NCBI RefSeq assembly: GCF_000949455.1
Contig: NZ_JXXK01000006.1
Coordinates: forward strand, 62,001 to 126,000
Source of the DNA: Ruthenibacterium lactatiformans
Lineage (GTDB): Bacteria; Bacillota; Clostridia; Oscillospirales; Ruminococcaceae
Length of the DNA stretch: 64,000 bases
Direction of reading: 5' to 3'
Below are positions 7,773 to 18,524 of this stretch, piece by piece. A program made the position numbers and the translations under genes. Numbering within the stretch: position 1 is the stretch's first letter; every line of letters starts with the position of its first letter. Below the pieces are notes generated by a model, which was not told where the DNA came from, ran no database searches, and was given only the letters and a program-made list of their open reading frames with translations.

Positions 7773-9863
7773 TTGGCCAATGAATTGTTCGGGCTGTTCG
7801 GCAGCCATCTGTTCGACGACCGCGTGATGCGTGAGCGCCTGCCGCTGAGCGTATATGAATCGCTGCGTGAGATTCGCGACGAGGGCAAGCCCTGGAACCC
7901 GGAGGTTGCGGATATTGTGGCAGACGCCATGCAGGCCTGGGCCATGGAGCAGGGTGCGACGCATTACATCCACTGGTTCAGCCCCATGACGGGCACGGGC
8001 AGCGGCAAGCACGACAGCTTTATCGATGGTGTAAAGCAGGGCGAGCCTATCTTGAATTTTTCCGGCAAAATGCTTGCCAAAGGCGAGAGCGACGCTTCCA
8101 GTTTTCCTTCCGGCGGGCTGCGCGCCACATTCGAGGCGCGCGGATACACCGCGTGGGACCCCACCTCCCCCGCTTTTGTGCTGGGCACCACGCTGTACAT
8201 TCCCACGGCGTTCTGCGCCTATACCGGCGAAGCGCTGGACCAGAAAACCCCCGTGCTGCGCAGCATGCAGGCGCTCAACAAACAGGCTCTGCGTGTGCTG
8301 CGCGCGCTTGGCGATACCGAAACGGTGTCTGTACAGCCCACTGTGGGCGCGGAGCAGGAATATTTCCTTGTGGACAAGGACCTGTTCGACCGCCGGCTTG
8401 ACCTGAAGGTCTGCGGCCACACGCTTCTGGGCGCGAAGCCGCCCAAGGGACAGGAGCTTGAGGACCACTACTACGGCAGCATCAACGAACGCGTGCGCGA
8501 ATTCATGCGCGAACTGGACGAAGAGCTGTGGCGCCTTGGCGTACCCGCTAAGACCGAGCACAACGAGGTCGCTCCCGGCCAGTACGAGCTGGCCAGCGTA
8601 TTCGCCACAGCCAATATCGCCTGCGACCACAACCAGATCATGATGGAGCTGATGCGCAAGGTAGCTTTGCGCCACAATTTTGCATGCCTGCTGCACGAAA
8701 AGCCTTTTGCGGGCGTAAACGGCAGCGGCAAGCACAACAATTGGAGCATCGTCACCAATACGGGCAAAAATCTTCTGAATCCCACCGACAAACCCGAGGA
8801 AAACCCTGTTTTTCTTGTAACGCTGTGCGCGGTGCTGACGGCTGTCGACAAATATGCGGACCTGCTGCGCCTTTCGGCCAGCTGCCCGGGCAACGAGGAA
8901 CGCCTTGGCGGCAACGAAGCGCCGCCTGCTGTGGTGAGTATCTTCCTGGGCAACGCACTGACGCATATGCTGCAGGAGCTTGCCGAGGGCCACGCACTGC
9001 AAAAGGAAGAGCGCGGCGCGCTTCTGACGGGCGTAAAAAGCCTGCCGCTTTTAAAGCTGGATGATTCCGACCGCAACCGCACCTCGCCTTTCGCTTTCAC
9101 TGGCAATAAATTTGAATTCCGCATGGTCGGCGCGAGCCAAAGCATCGGCCTTGCCAATGCGGTGACAAACGCTATTGTGGCCGACGTGCTGCACGATTTT
9201 GCCGACAAATTGGAAGGTGCGGACGATGTTTCCGCCGTGGTGCGGGAAATCGTGGCTGAGACCTGGCACGCCCACGGCCGCATCATTTTCAACGGCAACA
9301 ATTACAGCGCCGAATGGGCCGCCGAGGCCGCACGCCGCGGCCTTCCCAATATTCAAAGCATGGTGGACGCAGCCGACGGCTTCATCGCGGAGAAGAATGT
9401 AGCCATGTTCGAGCGCACCAAGGTGTTCACCGCTGCGGAGTGCCGCTCCCGATATGAGATCACGCTGGAAACGTACGCCAAGCATATCCACATCGACGCC
9501 TCCACGATGCTGGAGATGGCAGGCCGTAGCCTTCTTCCCGCCAGCTATGAATATCTGTCCCGCGTGAGCCGCGCGGAATATTACGCGGAGCGGAACGGCT
9601 GCGCCTGTGCCAGCGCCAAGGCGCAGGTGGAAAAACTGTGCGTCACCATCGACAAGACCGCGGGCGCCATGGAGGCGCTGCGCCGCGCTCTGCATGCGCT
9701 GGACACTGCACATTTGGGTGAAAAGGCCCGGGCGGACGCCTGCCGCGCGCTGCGCGAGCACGAGATGGCCGCCCTGCGCGAGGCCGCCGACGAGCTGGAG
9801 GAGCTTGTGCCCCAGACGTACTGGCCCATGCCGGATTACTGCGAGCTGCTGTTCGACCTGTAA
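7773..9863 (+). CDS. glnN: Glutamine synthetase type III (GlnN)
   Basis: Makes glutamine from glutamate, ammonia and ATP. The sequence is the large type III form common in anaerobes. Marks include LFGLFGSHLFDDRVM at the N terminus, HWFSPMTGTGSGKHDSF, the active-site region VGAEQEYFLVD, KTEHNEVAPGQYE, the ATP-site GVNGSGKHNNWS, and NRTSPFAFTGNKFEFR. I start it at TTG 7773: an AGGGGAGG ribosome site lies 8 bp upstream, and the 696-residue product then begins where family members begin. The longer open frame from 7593 adds about 60 Arg-rich residues that do not look like the family. It probably stands alone between promoter and terminator. Confidence 0.95.
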   Translation: MANELFGLFGSHLFDDRVMRERLPLSVYESLREIRDEGKPWNPEVADIVADAMQAWAMEQGATHYIHWFSPMTGTGSGKHDSFIDGVKQGEPILNFSGKMLAKGESDASSFPSGGLRATFEARGYTAWDPTSPAFVLGTTLYIPTAFCAYTGEALDQKTPVLRSMQALNKQALRVLRALGDTETVSVQPTVGAEQEYFLVDKDLFDRRLDLKVCGHTLLGAKPPKGQELEDHYYGSINERVREFMRELDEELWRLGVPAKTEHNEVAPGQYELASVFATANIACDHNQIMMELMRKVALRHNFACLLHEKPFAGVNGSGKHNNWSIVTNTGKNLLNPTDKPEENPVFLVTLCAVLTAVDKYADLLRLSASCPGNEERLGGNEAPPAVVSIFLGNALTHMLQELAEGHALQKEERGALLTGVKSLPLLKLDDSDRNRTSPFAFTGNKFEFRMVGASQSIGLANAVTNAIVADVLHDFADKLEGADDVSAVVREIVAETWHAHGRIIFNGNNYSAEWAAEAARRGLPNIQSMVDAADGFIAEKNVAMFERTKVFTAAECRSRYEITLETYAKHIHIDASTMLEMAGRSLLPASYEYLSRVSRAEYYAERNGCACASAKAQVEKLCVTIDKTAGAMEALRRALHALDTAHLGEKARADACRALREHEMAALREAADELEELVPQTYWPMPDYCELLFDL

Positions 9864-9910
9864 GGTCCGCTGCTCACGGCTTCTGTGTGCAAAAATCATA
9901 CTGCAAACGC

Positions 9911-9958
9911 AAAACGGCCCCGTTCCGGGCGGCTGCAAGCCGCGGGACAGGGCCGTTT
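9911..9958. terminator. Bidirectional terminator between converging genes
   Basis: Inverted repeat AAACGGCCC (9912-9920) / GGGCCGTTT (9950-9958) with a nested GCGGCT/AGCCGC stem. It sits between the rightward glutamine synthetase gene and the leftward acetyltransferase remnant. Confidence 0.6.
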
Positions 9959-9960
9959 CC

Positions 9961-10388
9961 TTATTCCGCCGGGTGTCCGTGCAGCACACGCCGCAGCGCA
10001 AAGCCGCAGCCCCCGCCCGGCATTTTCCGAAAGCCCAGCTTTTCGTAAAAGCCCTCCTTGCCTCCGGCCGCAATAAGCTGTACGCTCGTGCGTCCGCCCG
10101 GAGGCAGCCGGCTTTGGGCATAGGCCAGAAGCTTTTCTGCCACAGCCTTTCCAATGCCGCGCCCCTGGTATTCCGGCGCGACCACCACGTCCGCGATGAC
10201 GTCGTACAGCCCGTCCCCACCAAACGCCCCATGGCAACGGCGCGGCCATCCTCCACGGCGGTCACGTCATACAGGGCGGCGGCAAGCGCGCGCCTCGTCT
10301 GTTCTTCGGAATGGGTTTCCCACCCCGCAAGCGTGCGCAAGGCACGGTAATCCTCGTAGCACAATTCGTTTTCCCGGTATTCCGGCAT
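9961..10388 (-). pseudogene. GNAT-family acetyltransferase interrupted by a one-base frameshift
   Basis: The N-terminal part starts at ATG 10388 after an AAGGGAG ribosome site and reads MPEYRENELCYEDYRALR... to GRAVAMGRLVG. The C-terminal part continues in the next frame from GDGLYDVIADVVVAPEYQ through the acetyl-CoA loop QGRGIGKA to FYEKLGF and stops at 9961. One missing G in a GGGG run near 10217-10224 explains the break. Restored, it would be a normal small GNAT enzyme of about 142 residues. A sequencing or assembly error, or a phase-variable homopolymer, is as likely as true decay. Confidence 0.75.
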
Positions 10389-10470
10389 CGATTTTCTCCC
10401 TTTCGTTCTCCCGCGTCCCGCCCGTGCGCACGGAGTGGGACGCAGCATATCTTTGCCGTTTCCGCAGGTG

Positions 10471-11514
10471 CTATCCCACCGGGACAAAGGGCGGCGGCTC
10501 CTCTCTCGGGCCGTTCACAGCGTATACGGCCCGCAAGATCTCATCCCGGCGCACCGCGGCCTCCTGCTCCGGCAGCTCCAGCCAAACGGCGTGCAGGTCG
10601 TATGGCCCGTAACGGAAATGTCCCATCACCGCGCCCCGTATCACGCCGTCCACCAAAAGATACTGCGTTACCTCGCTGCCCTTTTCCGGGCTTTTGTAGC
10701 GCTCCTTTCGTGCGCTTTCCCCGCAGCGGACCAGCGGGTCGTTCCGGTGCAGCGCCAGCACGCCGCGCAGCGGCTCAAAGGCCTGCGCCTGCAGAAGCGG
10801 CACATCCTGCGCGGGCAGATAGCCCTCCCGCCAGCGAACCAGGATGCCCTGCCGCGCCAGCTCTTCCATCGCCGCGGCAACGTCCCTTGCGGGAAGGCCG
10901 TAAAAATCCTTTGCATCTGCCGCCGTCAGGTACACCTGCCGGTGCGCAAGCCGCGGCAGCACCCGCAGCAGGGCTTCGGCGCGGGAGATGCGCGCCGGGT
11001 CCACATCCGGGAACATCTCGTCAAACAGGTACCAGCCCCGGTCCCATTCGCCGTCGAACTGGTCCTCAAACACAAGAAAGGCTTCCTGCAGCCGGTGCAG
11101 CGCGGGCGTGATCTGCTTCACCAGCAGGCCCGTCATCCGTTTCATCGCTTCGATGTTCAGCGGGCCTTCCCGCCCGATCAGCTCCCGCAGCAGCTCCGAA
11201 TGCTCCGTGGGCTTATAGGGCCTGCGGTACAGGCCGGCAAACAGCTCCATCTGTGCCGCCTCCACAAACCCGATGTTCCCGTTCTGGAACCGCCCTTTCA
11301 CCAGAATGCGCTGCCGCTGGCGCCGGCCGTTGTATTCCACGTCGTCAAAATCCGCGCGCTCCACCAGGCACGGCGGCTGCCCGAACCCGTGCCAGTGTAC
11401 GTTCAGCCCCGGCGAAAGGTCCCGGTACAGCGCATCGTACTCTGCCGCGCCCGCGCGCCGCGTCAGGCAATGGCGCCGCATGCGCAGCGCCGTAACGTTT
11501 TCCATTGTCAGCAT
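10471..11514 (-). CDS. AlkZ/YcaQ-like winged-helix protein (possible crosslink DNA glycosylase)
   Basis: A 347-residue cytoplasmic protein resembling the HTH_42 (AlkZ/AlkX/YcaQ) family of DNA glycosylases that remove bulky or crosslinked alkylated bases. Supporting features are the N-terminal arrangement (ALRMRRHCL...GLNVHWHG), winged-helix-like central segments (residues about 90-240), and the C-terminal region with PLRGVLALHRNDPLV and YLLVDGVIRGAVMGHF, which resembles the YLLxDGxIxGxW pattern of the family. I do not clearly see the catalytic QxQ motif, so activity is uncertain. ATG codons at 11514 and 11505 are both possible starts. Confidence 0.55.
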   Translation of the reverse strand: MLTMENVTALRMRRHCLTRRAGAAEYDALYRDLSPGLNVHWHGFGQPPCLVERADFDDVEYNGRRQRQRILVKGRFQNGNIGFVEAAQMELFAGLYRRPYKPTEHSELLRELIGREGPLNIEAMKRMTGLLVKQITPALHRLQEAFLVFEDQFDGEWDRGWYLFDEMFPDVDPARISRAEALLRVLPRLAHRQVYLTAADAKDFYGLPARDVAAAMEELARQGILVRWREGYLPAQDVPLLQAQAFEPLRGVLALHRNDPLVRCGESARKERYKSPEKGSEVTQYLLVDGVIRGAVMGHFRYGPYDLHAVWLELPEQEAAVRRDEILRAVYAVNGPREEPPPFVPVG

Positions 11515-11621
11515 CCTGCCGCCTCCCCTGTTCCGCCGCCCGTGCGGCGCTTCTGTTCCATGCTATCACAGGGAACCCGACAGCTGCATGTCATGTCGGT
11601 CCCACAGCACGCCGCACATGC

Positions 11622-11661
11622 AAAGCGCCCCGCGCAGAGCCGCAGCGCCTCCGCGCGGGGC
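11622..11661 (-). terminator. Terminator of the flippase-proC transcript
   Basis: On the minus strand, GCCCCGCGC (11661-11653) pairs with GCGCGGGGC (11635-11627), followed by GCTTTG. It lies just after the proC stop codon. Confidence 0.55.
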
Positions 11662-11672
11662 TCCGCCCGCTT

Positions 11673-12464
11673 TTACTTATTCTGGATGGCGTCCACCGCG
11701 TTGATGACAGCCGCGCGCATACCGCCGCGCTCCAGCTCCGCCACGCCCACAATGGTCGTGCCGCCGGGCGAGCACACCGCGTCCTTCATCGCGCCCGGGT
11801 GGGCGCCCGTTTCCACCTGCATGCGGCCCGTGCCCGCCACCATCTGGCCGGCAAGGCGGTAGGCCATGGCCCGCGGCAGGCCGTGCTTTACGCCCGCGTC
11901 GCCCAGCGCCTCGATGAACATGCTCACAAACGCCGGGCCGCAGCCGCTCAGTGTGCCTGCAATGCCCAGCAGGCGGCTCTCCACGGGCTGCACCAGCCCC
12001 AAATGGCCGAACAGCTCCTGCACCAGCACGTATTCCTCTGGCGTAAGGGAATGCTTTTCCTCCAGCAGGAACACGCCCGCGCACACGCGCACCGGCGTGT
12101 TTGGCATGGTGCTCAAATGGCGCGTTCCGGGCAGCAGCGCCTCGTACCGCTCGAAGGGCCAGCCCGCCGCCACGGAAACGACTGCCTTATCCGCAAGCTG
12201 CCCGCGCACGGGCGAAAGCACCTCCTCGATCAGGTGCGGCTTTACGGCCACGATGACCACATCTGCGGCCTCCGCCACCTCCCGGGCGTCCCGGCAGGGG
12301 CGCATGCCCCGGGGCTGCGTTGCGGCGCACAGCTTGTCCCAATCCTTCGCACAGGCGCAGATCTGCTCCGGCTCCAGTGCCTTTGAACGCAGCAGCCCCT
12401 CGGCAATGGCCTGCGCCATATTGCCGAACCCGATAAATCCCAGCTTCATATCCTTTCTTTCCAT
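11673..12464 (-). CDS. proC: Pyrroline-5-carboxylate reductase
   Basis: Last step of proline synthesis: NAD(P)H reduction of 1-pyrroline-5-carboxylate, in the cytoplasm. At 263 residues it has the usual length. It has an N-terminal Rossmann motif (GFIGFGNMAQAIAEG), VIVAVKP, the MPNTP stretch, and the C-terminal dimer/active-site signature around SGCGPAFVSMFIEAL, then SPGGTTIVGVAELE. Two close ATGs exist (12464, 12449); the first has GGGGAAG at good spacing, the second has a site too near. It follows the flippase gene by 45 bp on the same strand. Confidence 0.95.
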   Translation of the reverse strand: MERKDMKLGFIGFGNMAQAIAEGLLRSKALEPEQICACAKDWDKLCAATQPRGMRPCRDAREVAEAADVVIVAVKPHLIEEVLSPVRGQLADKAVVSVAAGWPFERYEALLPGTRHLSTMPNTPVRVCAGVFLLEEKHSLTPEEYVLVQELFGHLGLVQPVESRLLGIAGTLSGCGPAFVSMFIEALGDAGVKHGLPRAMAYRLAGQMVAGTGRMQVETGAHPGAMKDAVCSPGGTTIVGVAELERGGMRAAVINAVDAIQNK

Positions 12465-12509
12465 CCTTGGTCTTCCCCACTTTCCAATTTTTTCTGAACA
12501 GCCCGGCCC

Positions 12510-13826
12510 TCAGCTGGGCAGGCCGTCGAACGGGTCCTCCGGCTTAGGCAGCGGCCCGCTGCCCGCAAAGTGGCGGCGCGCCATCCGCAGCGCGACGCCG
12601 CCCAGCATCACCAGCTGCACCAGCTGGGCCAGAACGGCTGCATAGGTGGTGCCTTGCAGCTCCCACCGGGCGATGCACGGCCCGCTGGCCAGCGCGGAGA
12701 CGGCAATGGCGCACACGTTTGCCACAATCAGCCCCTTCATACAGCGCATCACCGTCAGCACCATGCTGTAAAAAAGCACCAGCGCCGTCAAAATGGCGGA
12801 CACGACCATAGGCCCCAGCAGGTACTGGTAATCGGCCAGGCCGGGCGAGACGAACGTCGCCAGCCCCCAGCGTCCCAGAAAATGCGCCACAGCCAGGCCC
12901 AGGGGCAGCAGCGCCAGCACAATGCCCTGCACGGCGAACACCGCCTTGAAAAAGCCCTTTTTGTCCCGCCTGGCATAGCTGTCCGCAAACACGGTGATGA
13001 ACGGATTGAACAGGTAAGTCGCCCCCACCTGCAGCAGCACGACGGGCTGCGTGACGGGGCCGTAAATGCCCAGCGCCGTCTCCCCCATCCGGCTGCTGAG
13101 CGCCAATTTGGGGATGGAGGCCGTGGTGGTGTTCAAAAAGCTGTACACCGCCAGCGGCAGGCACTCCCACAGCAGCGCGGCCACGCGGGCGTTCTGCGGC
13201 TGCTCCGGCGCATAAAAAGCCCGCGCCTGCGGCAGAGAATAAACGAAAAACACCACAAGGCTCGCGCCCAGCATCAACGCAAGGGTCAAAACGATATCCT
13301 GGGTGAGCCACAGCGTCAGCGTAAAGGATGCCAGCGTCACCGCGCCGCGCACCGCATAGGTCTTGCCCACGATGTCCAGCCGCCCGCTGCGCTGGTCGAT
13401 GGCGTTGTAGATATCGGTAAGGGATTCCACCATGCGGTAGCCCAGGAACAGCAATACGCAGACGCTCTGCTGGGCGCTGTATGGGTTTTCGCCCGTCAGG
13501 GCGCTCACCGCTACGAAGCCGATGCACAGCGCCACAGCCAGCGCACAGGTCCATACACGGCTGCGGATGTAGGTGCTTGCGCCGTACTTACCCCGGATGT
13601 CCGACACCTGAAAGCTGTACATGCCGTAGGATGCGATGGACAGAAAAATGCCCGTGGCCGTAAGCGCCGTATTGTACACGCCGGAAACCTGCTCCCCGGC
13701 CAGGCGCACCACCAGGATACCGCACAGGAACTGGCACAGCATATAGGTGAGCTGTCCGAATGTATTCCACAAAAAATTCCGTCTCAAGGTCTGGGCGTCC
13801 TGCAAAGCGCGGCGCCTCCTTTTCAC
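12510..13826 (-). CDS. MOP-superfamily flippase-like membrane protein (Wzx-like)
   Basis: A 438-residue protein with about 12-14 hydrophobic helices, starting with a basic segment (MKRRRRALQDAQTLRRN) and then FLWNTFGQLTYMLCQFLCGILVVRLAG. This N terminus is typical of polysaccharide biosynthesis flippases, which turn lipid-linked sugar units across the membrane. A loop reads DIYNAIDQRSGRLDIVGK, also typical. No glycosyltransferase genes are nearby, so the substrate cannot be inferred. It is cotranscribed with proC, probably by chance of location. Confidence 0.75.
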   Translation of the reverse strand: MKRRRRALQDAQTLRRNFLWNTFGQLTYMLCQFLCGILVVRLAGEQVSGVYNTALTATGIFLSIASYGMYSFQVSDIRGKYGASTYIRSRVWTCALAVALCIGFVAVSALTGENPYSAQQSVCVLLFLGYRMVESLTDIYNAIDQRSGRLDIVGKTYAVRGAVTLASFTLTLWLTQDIVLTLALMLGASLVVFFVYSLPQARAFYAPEQPQNARVAALLWECLPLAVYSFLNTTTASIPKLALSSRMGETALGIYGPVTQPVVLLQVGATYLFNPFITVFADSYARRDKKGFFKAVFAVQGIVLALLPLGLAVAHFLGRWGLATFVSPGLADYQYLLGPMVVSAILTALVLFYSMVLTVMRCMKGLIVANVCAIAVSALASGPCIARWELQGTTYAAVLAQLVQLVMLGGVALRMARRHFAGSGPLPKPEDPFDGLPS

Positions 13827-13881
13827 TTATTTTCCCGCACCTTTCCGCGCGGCGGCGGGCGGCAGCCGGGCTAACAAAAAT

Positions 13882-13910
13882 AGTATACCACCCGAACGGC
13901 AAAAAAGAAA
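13882..13910 (-). promoter_or_regulatory. Possible promoter of the flippase gene
   Basis: Minus strand: TTTCTT (13910-13905), 17 bp, TATACT (13887-13882), about 55 bp before the flippase start. It overlaps the T-run of the ATP synthase terminator. Confidence 0.4.
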
Positions 13911-13928
13911 GACGGGCCAAAGCCCGCC
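13900..13928 (-). terminator. Terminator of the ATP synthase operon
   Basis: Minus strand: GGCGGGC (13928-13922), loop TTTG, GCCCGTC (13917-13911), then TTTCTTTTTT. It starts 13 bp past the atpC stop codon. Confidence 0.65.
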
Positions 13929-13940
13929 TCTCCTGCACAG

Positions 13941-14339
13941 CTATTTTGCCGTGACCTGCAGACGTGTCAGCGCGCGCTTCAGGCGCGCCTGTGCCAATTC
14001 CAGCTCGCGCTGGTCCTTGGCCTTTTCAATCAGCTGCTCCGCGCGCTCCTTCGCTCGCTGGGCGCGGTCCGCGTCGATATCCTCTGCCCACTCAAAGGTG
14101 GTGGCCACAAGGCGCACATTGTCTTTCGTCACTGCCAGCATCCCCCCCGCGCAGGCCGCGCGGCGGCGCTTGCCGTCAATGGTCACCCGTGCCTCACCCG
14201 TGCCCAGCGCCGTTACATAGGGCGAATGCCGGGCCAGGATGCACACGTCGCCGTCAATGGCCCGCACGATGAGCTTTTCCGCCTCGCCGTCGAAGAAACC
14301 TCCGTCCGGCGTCACGATTTGAAGATGAAAGGTTGACAT
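13941..14339 (-). CDS. atpC: ATP synthase F1 epsilon subunit
   Basis: Part of the central stalk of the F1 motor; it couples rotation and can act as a brake. The 132-residue protein has the N-terminal beta-sandwich (FHLQIVTPDGGFFDGEAEKLIVRAIDG is read at its start in pieces such as TPDGGFFDGEAE) with the LARHSPYVTALGTG turn. It ends in two helices (ADRAQRAKERAEQLIEKA and a final basic helix). It starts 12 bp after atpD and is the last gene of the operon. Confidence 0.93.
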   Translation of the reverse strand: MSTFHLQIVTPDGGFFDGEAEKLIVRAIDGDVCILARHSPYVTALGTGEARVTIDGKRRRAACAGGMLAVTKDNVRLVATTFEWAEDIDADRAQRAKERAEQLIEKAKDQRELELAQARLKRALTRLQVTAK

Positions 14340-14351
14340 GGCGTCTCCCCC

Positions 14352-15746
14352 TTACAGCGTTTTTGCCTTCTCCAGCACGTCGTCGATCGTGCCGGCGAAG
14401 AGGAACGCGGATTCCGGCAGATCGTCGTGCTTGCCCTCGATGATCTCCTTAAAGCCGCGGATGGTCTCCTTGAGCGGCACATATTTGCCCTGCATGCCCG
14501 TGAATTGCTCGGCCACGCTGAACGGCTGGGACAAAAAGCGCTGTATTTTGCGCGCGCGGGAGACTGTGAGCTTATCCTCCTCGGACAACTCATCCATACC
14601 CATGATGGCGATGATGTCCTGCAATTCCTTATACCGCTGCAGGATGCGCTGCACGTCGCGCGCCACCTCGTAGTGTTCGCGGCCCACCACGTCCGGCGTC
14701 AGGATGCGGGAGTTGGACTCCAGCGGGTCCACAGCCGGATAAATGCCCAGGCTGGAAATGCTGCGCGACAGCACTGTCGTCGCGTCCAGATGGGCGAAGG
14801 TGGTGGCCGGCGCGGGGTCCGTCAGGTCATCGGCCGGCACATACACGGCCTGTACGGAAGTAATGGAGCCCTTTTTCGTGGAGGTGATGCGTTCCTGCAG
14901 GGCGCCCATTTCCGTGGCCAGCGTGGGCTGGTAACCCACGGCGCTGGGCATACGGCCCAGCAAGGCGGAAACCTCGGAACCCGCCTGGGTAAAGCGGAAA
15001 ATATTGTCGATGAACAGCAGCACGTCCTGGTTTTCCCGGTCACGGAAATATTCGGCCATCGTCAGGCCCGAAAGGCCCACGCGCATACGCGCTCCCGGCG
15101 GCTCGTTCATCTGGCCGTACACCAGCGCCGTTTTGGAAAGCACGCCGCTCTCCTTCATCTCGTTGTACAGGTCGTTGCCCTCGCGGGTGCGCTCGCCCAC
15201 GCCTGTGAATACCGAAAGGCCGCCGTGCTCCTTGGCAACGTTGTTGATCAGTTCCATGATCAGCACGGTCTTTCCCACGCCCGCGCCGCCGAACAGGCCG
15301 ATCTTGCCGCCCTTGGCGTAGGGGGCGATGAGGTCCACGACCTTGATGCCTGTTTCCAAAATCTCGGTGGTGGATTCCTGCTCGTCATAAGCGGGCGGCT
15401 GGCGGTGGATGGGCCAGCGCTCCTGAGCCTCCGGCGCGGGAAGATTGTCCACAGGGTCTCCCAGCAGATTGAAGATGCGGCCCAGGCATTGATCGCCCAC
15501 GGGCACCGTGATGGGGCTGCCCGTATCCACGGCTTTCGCGCCGCGCACAAGGCCGTCGGTGCTGGACATGGCGATGCAGCGCACAACATCGTCGCCGATG
15601 TGCTGCGCCACCTCCAGTGTGATGGTGTCGGCCCCGTTCTCCACCGTGATGGCATTCAGCAGGCCCGGCAGATGCCCGTCGGGGAATTTGATGTCCAGCA
15701 CAGGCCCGATGATCTGGGTGACTGTGCCGATGTTCTGATTGCTCAT
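14352..15746 (-). CDS. atpD: ATP synthase F1 beta subunit
   Basis: Catalytic subunit of F1. At 464 residues it has standard length. The Walker A loop is GGAGVGKTVL, the catalytic Glu lies in GVGERTREGNDL, the Walker B strand is VLLFIDNIFRF, and the DELSEEDKL motif that contacts gamma is present as MGMDELSEEDKLTV. An AAAGGAG ribosome site precedes the start. Unusually, 340 bp of non-coding repeat-bearing DNA separates it from atpG upstream. Confidence 0.98.
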   Translation of the reverse strand: MSNQNIGTVTQIIGPVLDIKFPDGHLPGLLNAITVENGADTITLEVAQHIGDDVVRCIAMSSTDGLVRGAKAVDTGSPITVPVGDQCLGRIFNLLGDPVDNLPAPEAQERWPIHRQPPAYDEQESTTEILETGIKVVDLIAPYAKGGKIGLFGGAGVGKTVLIMELINNVAKEHGGLSVFTGVGERTREGNDLYNEMKESGVLSKTALVYGQMNEPPGARMRVGLSGLTMAEYFRDRENQDVLLFIDNIFRFTQAGSEVSALLGRMPSAVGYQPTLATEMGALQERITSTKKGSITSVQAVYVPADDLTDPAPATTFAHLDATTVLSRSISSLGIYPAVDPLESNSRILTPDVVGREHYEVARDVQRILQRYKELQDIIAIMGMDELSEEDKLTVSRARKIQRFLSQPFSVAEQFTGMQGKYVPLKETIRGFKEIIEGKHDDLPESAFLFAGTIDDVLEKAKTL

Positions 15747-15785
15747 TGGCTTGTCTCCTTTGAATAGGATGAAAACAGCTTTCGG

Positions 15786-16076
15786 CTGTGTGCGCCTGCG
15801 CTTCGCGCGGTCCCCTGCGAGGGCAGGCTTGAAATACCTGCAGGGCGTTTCCGGATGTGCGGAGCATACGCCGAAAAACGGGAAGCACCCGGTTTTTCAG
15901 GCGTGGGACGCGGGGCGTCCATTGAGGACTGTTCTCGTCGCTTCGCTCCTCGAACGGCTAAGGCACCCGCTTGGCGCTCCGGCGCATCCGGCGCGCTACC
16001 CGCGCGCCTCTGTGCGCCTGCGCTTCGCGCGGCCCCCTGCGGTGGGGCAGGCTTGAATTGCCCTGCTGGCGTTTCA
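15786..16076. repeat. Repeat-bearing spacer inside the ATP synthase operon
   Basis: The atpG-atpD gap (15747-16087) has no convincing gene. It holds two direct copies of a roughly 65-bp unit, 15788-15851 and 16011-16075. Both begin TGTGCGCCTGCGCTTCGCGC, both contain a GGCAGGCTTGAA block, and both end GGCGTTTC. Several substitutions separate them. Between the copies lies GC-rich DNA with short palindromes. Expected spacing in such operons is under 30 bp. Confidence 0.7.
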
Positions 16077-16087
16077 AGCCAAGTGTC

Positions 16088-16939
16088 TCATGCCTCCGCG
16101 CCGGCCACGATCTCCGTGATCTCCTGCGTGATGGCGCCTTGCCGCGCACGGTTGTATTTCAGTGAAAGATCCTCGATCATGTCGCCCGCGTTTTTGCTGG
16201 CCGCATCCATCGCAGTACGCCGCGCCCCCTGTTCGCTGGCCACGCTCTCCGCCATAGCCCCCCACAAAAGGCCGCCCACATATTCCGGAACGATCGCGTC
16301 GTATACCGCCTCGCTGGACGGCTCGTAGATCGTCAGGCTCTCCGCCGTGTTCTTTGCTTCCCTGCGCTCGTAGCGGATGGGCAGCATTTTCAGCACCGCC
16401 GGCTGCTGGCTGAGCATGGACACAAAATTGGTGTATCCCACATACAGCGCGTCAAACGCGCCCTTGCGGAACTGCCCGCAGAGCATCCGTGCGATGGAAA
16501 AGCAATCGCCCAGCGAGACGTCCTCGGCCGTGGCATAGGCGTCCGTCACGGTCTCCAGCCCGCGGTGCGCACAATATTCCACAGCCTTTTTGCCGATGGG
16601 CAGCACGCACACCGCCTTGCCGTCCATATGTTCGGCCACCGTTTTAAACAGGTTGGTATTGTAGCCGCCTGCCAGCCCGCGATCGCCCGCGATCATGATA
16701 TAGCAGGTCTTTTTCACTTCGCGCTGCTGCACGAACGGAGAGGAAAAATCCGTGTTGCCGTACGCGATGTCTGTAAGACATTCATGCAGCGTGGTGAAAT
16801 AGGGCCGCGTCTCCTCGGCGCGTTCCTTCGCGCGCCGCAGCTTCGAGGACGCCACCAGCTCCATGGCCTTGGTGATCTGCATGGTGCTTTCCACGCTTTT
16901 GATGCGCAGCTTGATATCCTTCATGGACGATGCCGCCAT
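16088..16939 (-). CDS. atpG: ATP synthase F1 gamma subunit
   Basis: Rotor shaft of F1. It has 283 residues. The N-terminal helix carries the family pattern IKSVESTMQITKAMELVASSKLR (seen as MQITKAMELVASSKLRRA), there is a central GDRGLAGGYNTN motif, and the C-terminal helix ends in LKYNRARQGAITQEITEIV with the conserved N-RQ--IT-EI pattern. It lies 27 bp after atpA. A 340-bp spacer follows before atpD. Confidence 0.96.
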   Translation of the reverse strand: MAASSMKDIKLRIKSVESTMQITKAMELVASSKLRRAKERAEETRPYFTTLHECLTDIAYGNTDFSSPFVQQREVKKTCYIMIAGDRGLAGGYNTNLFKTVAEHMDGKAVCVLPIGKKAVEYCAHRGLETVTDAYATAEDVSLGDCFSIARMLCGQFRKGAFDALYVGYTNFVSMLSQQPAVLKMLPIRYERREAKNTAESLTIYEPSSEAVYDAIVPEYVGGLLWGAMAESVASEQGARRTAMDAASKNAGDMIEDLSLKYNRARQGAITQEITEIVAGAEA

Positions 16940-16966
16940 GACGCCGTGCCTCCTTCTTCCTTCTTT

Positions 16967-18487
<1,521 letters not shown>

Positions 18488-18524
18488 AGTCTCACCAACT
18501 TTCCAACGTACAGATGTGCAGGCG

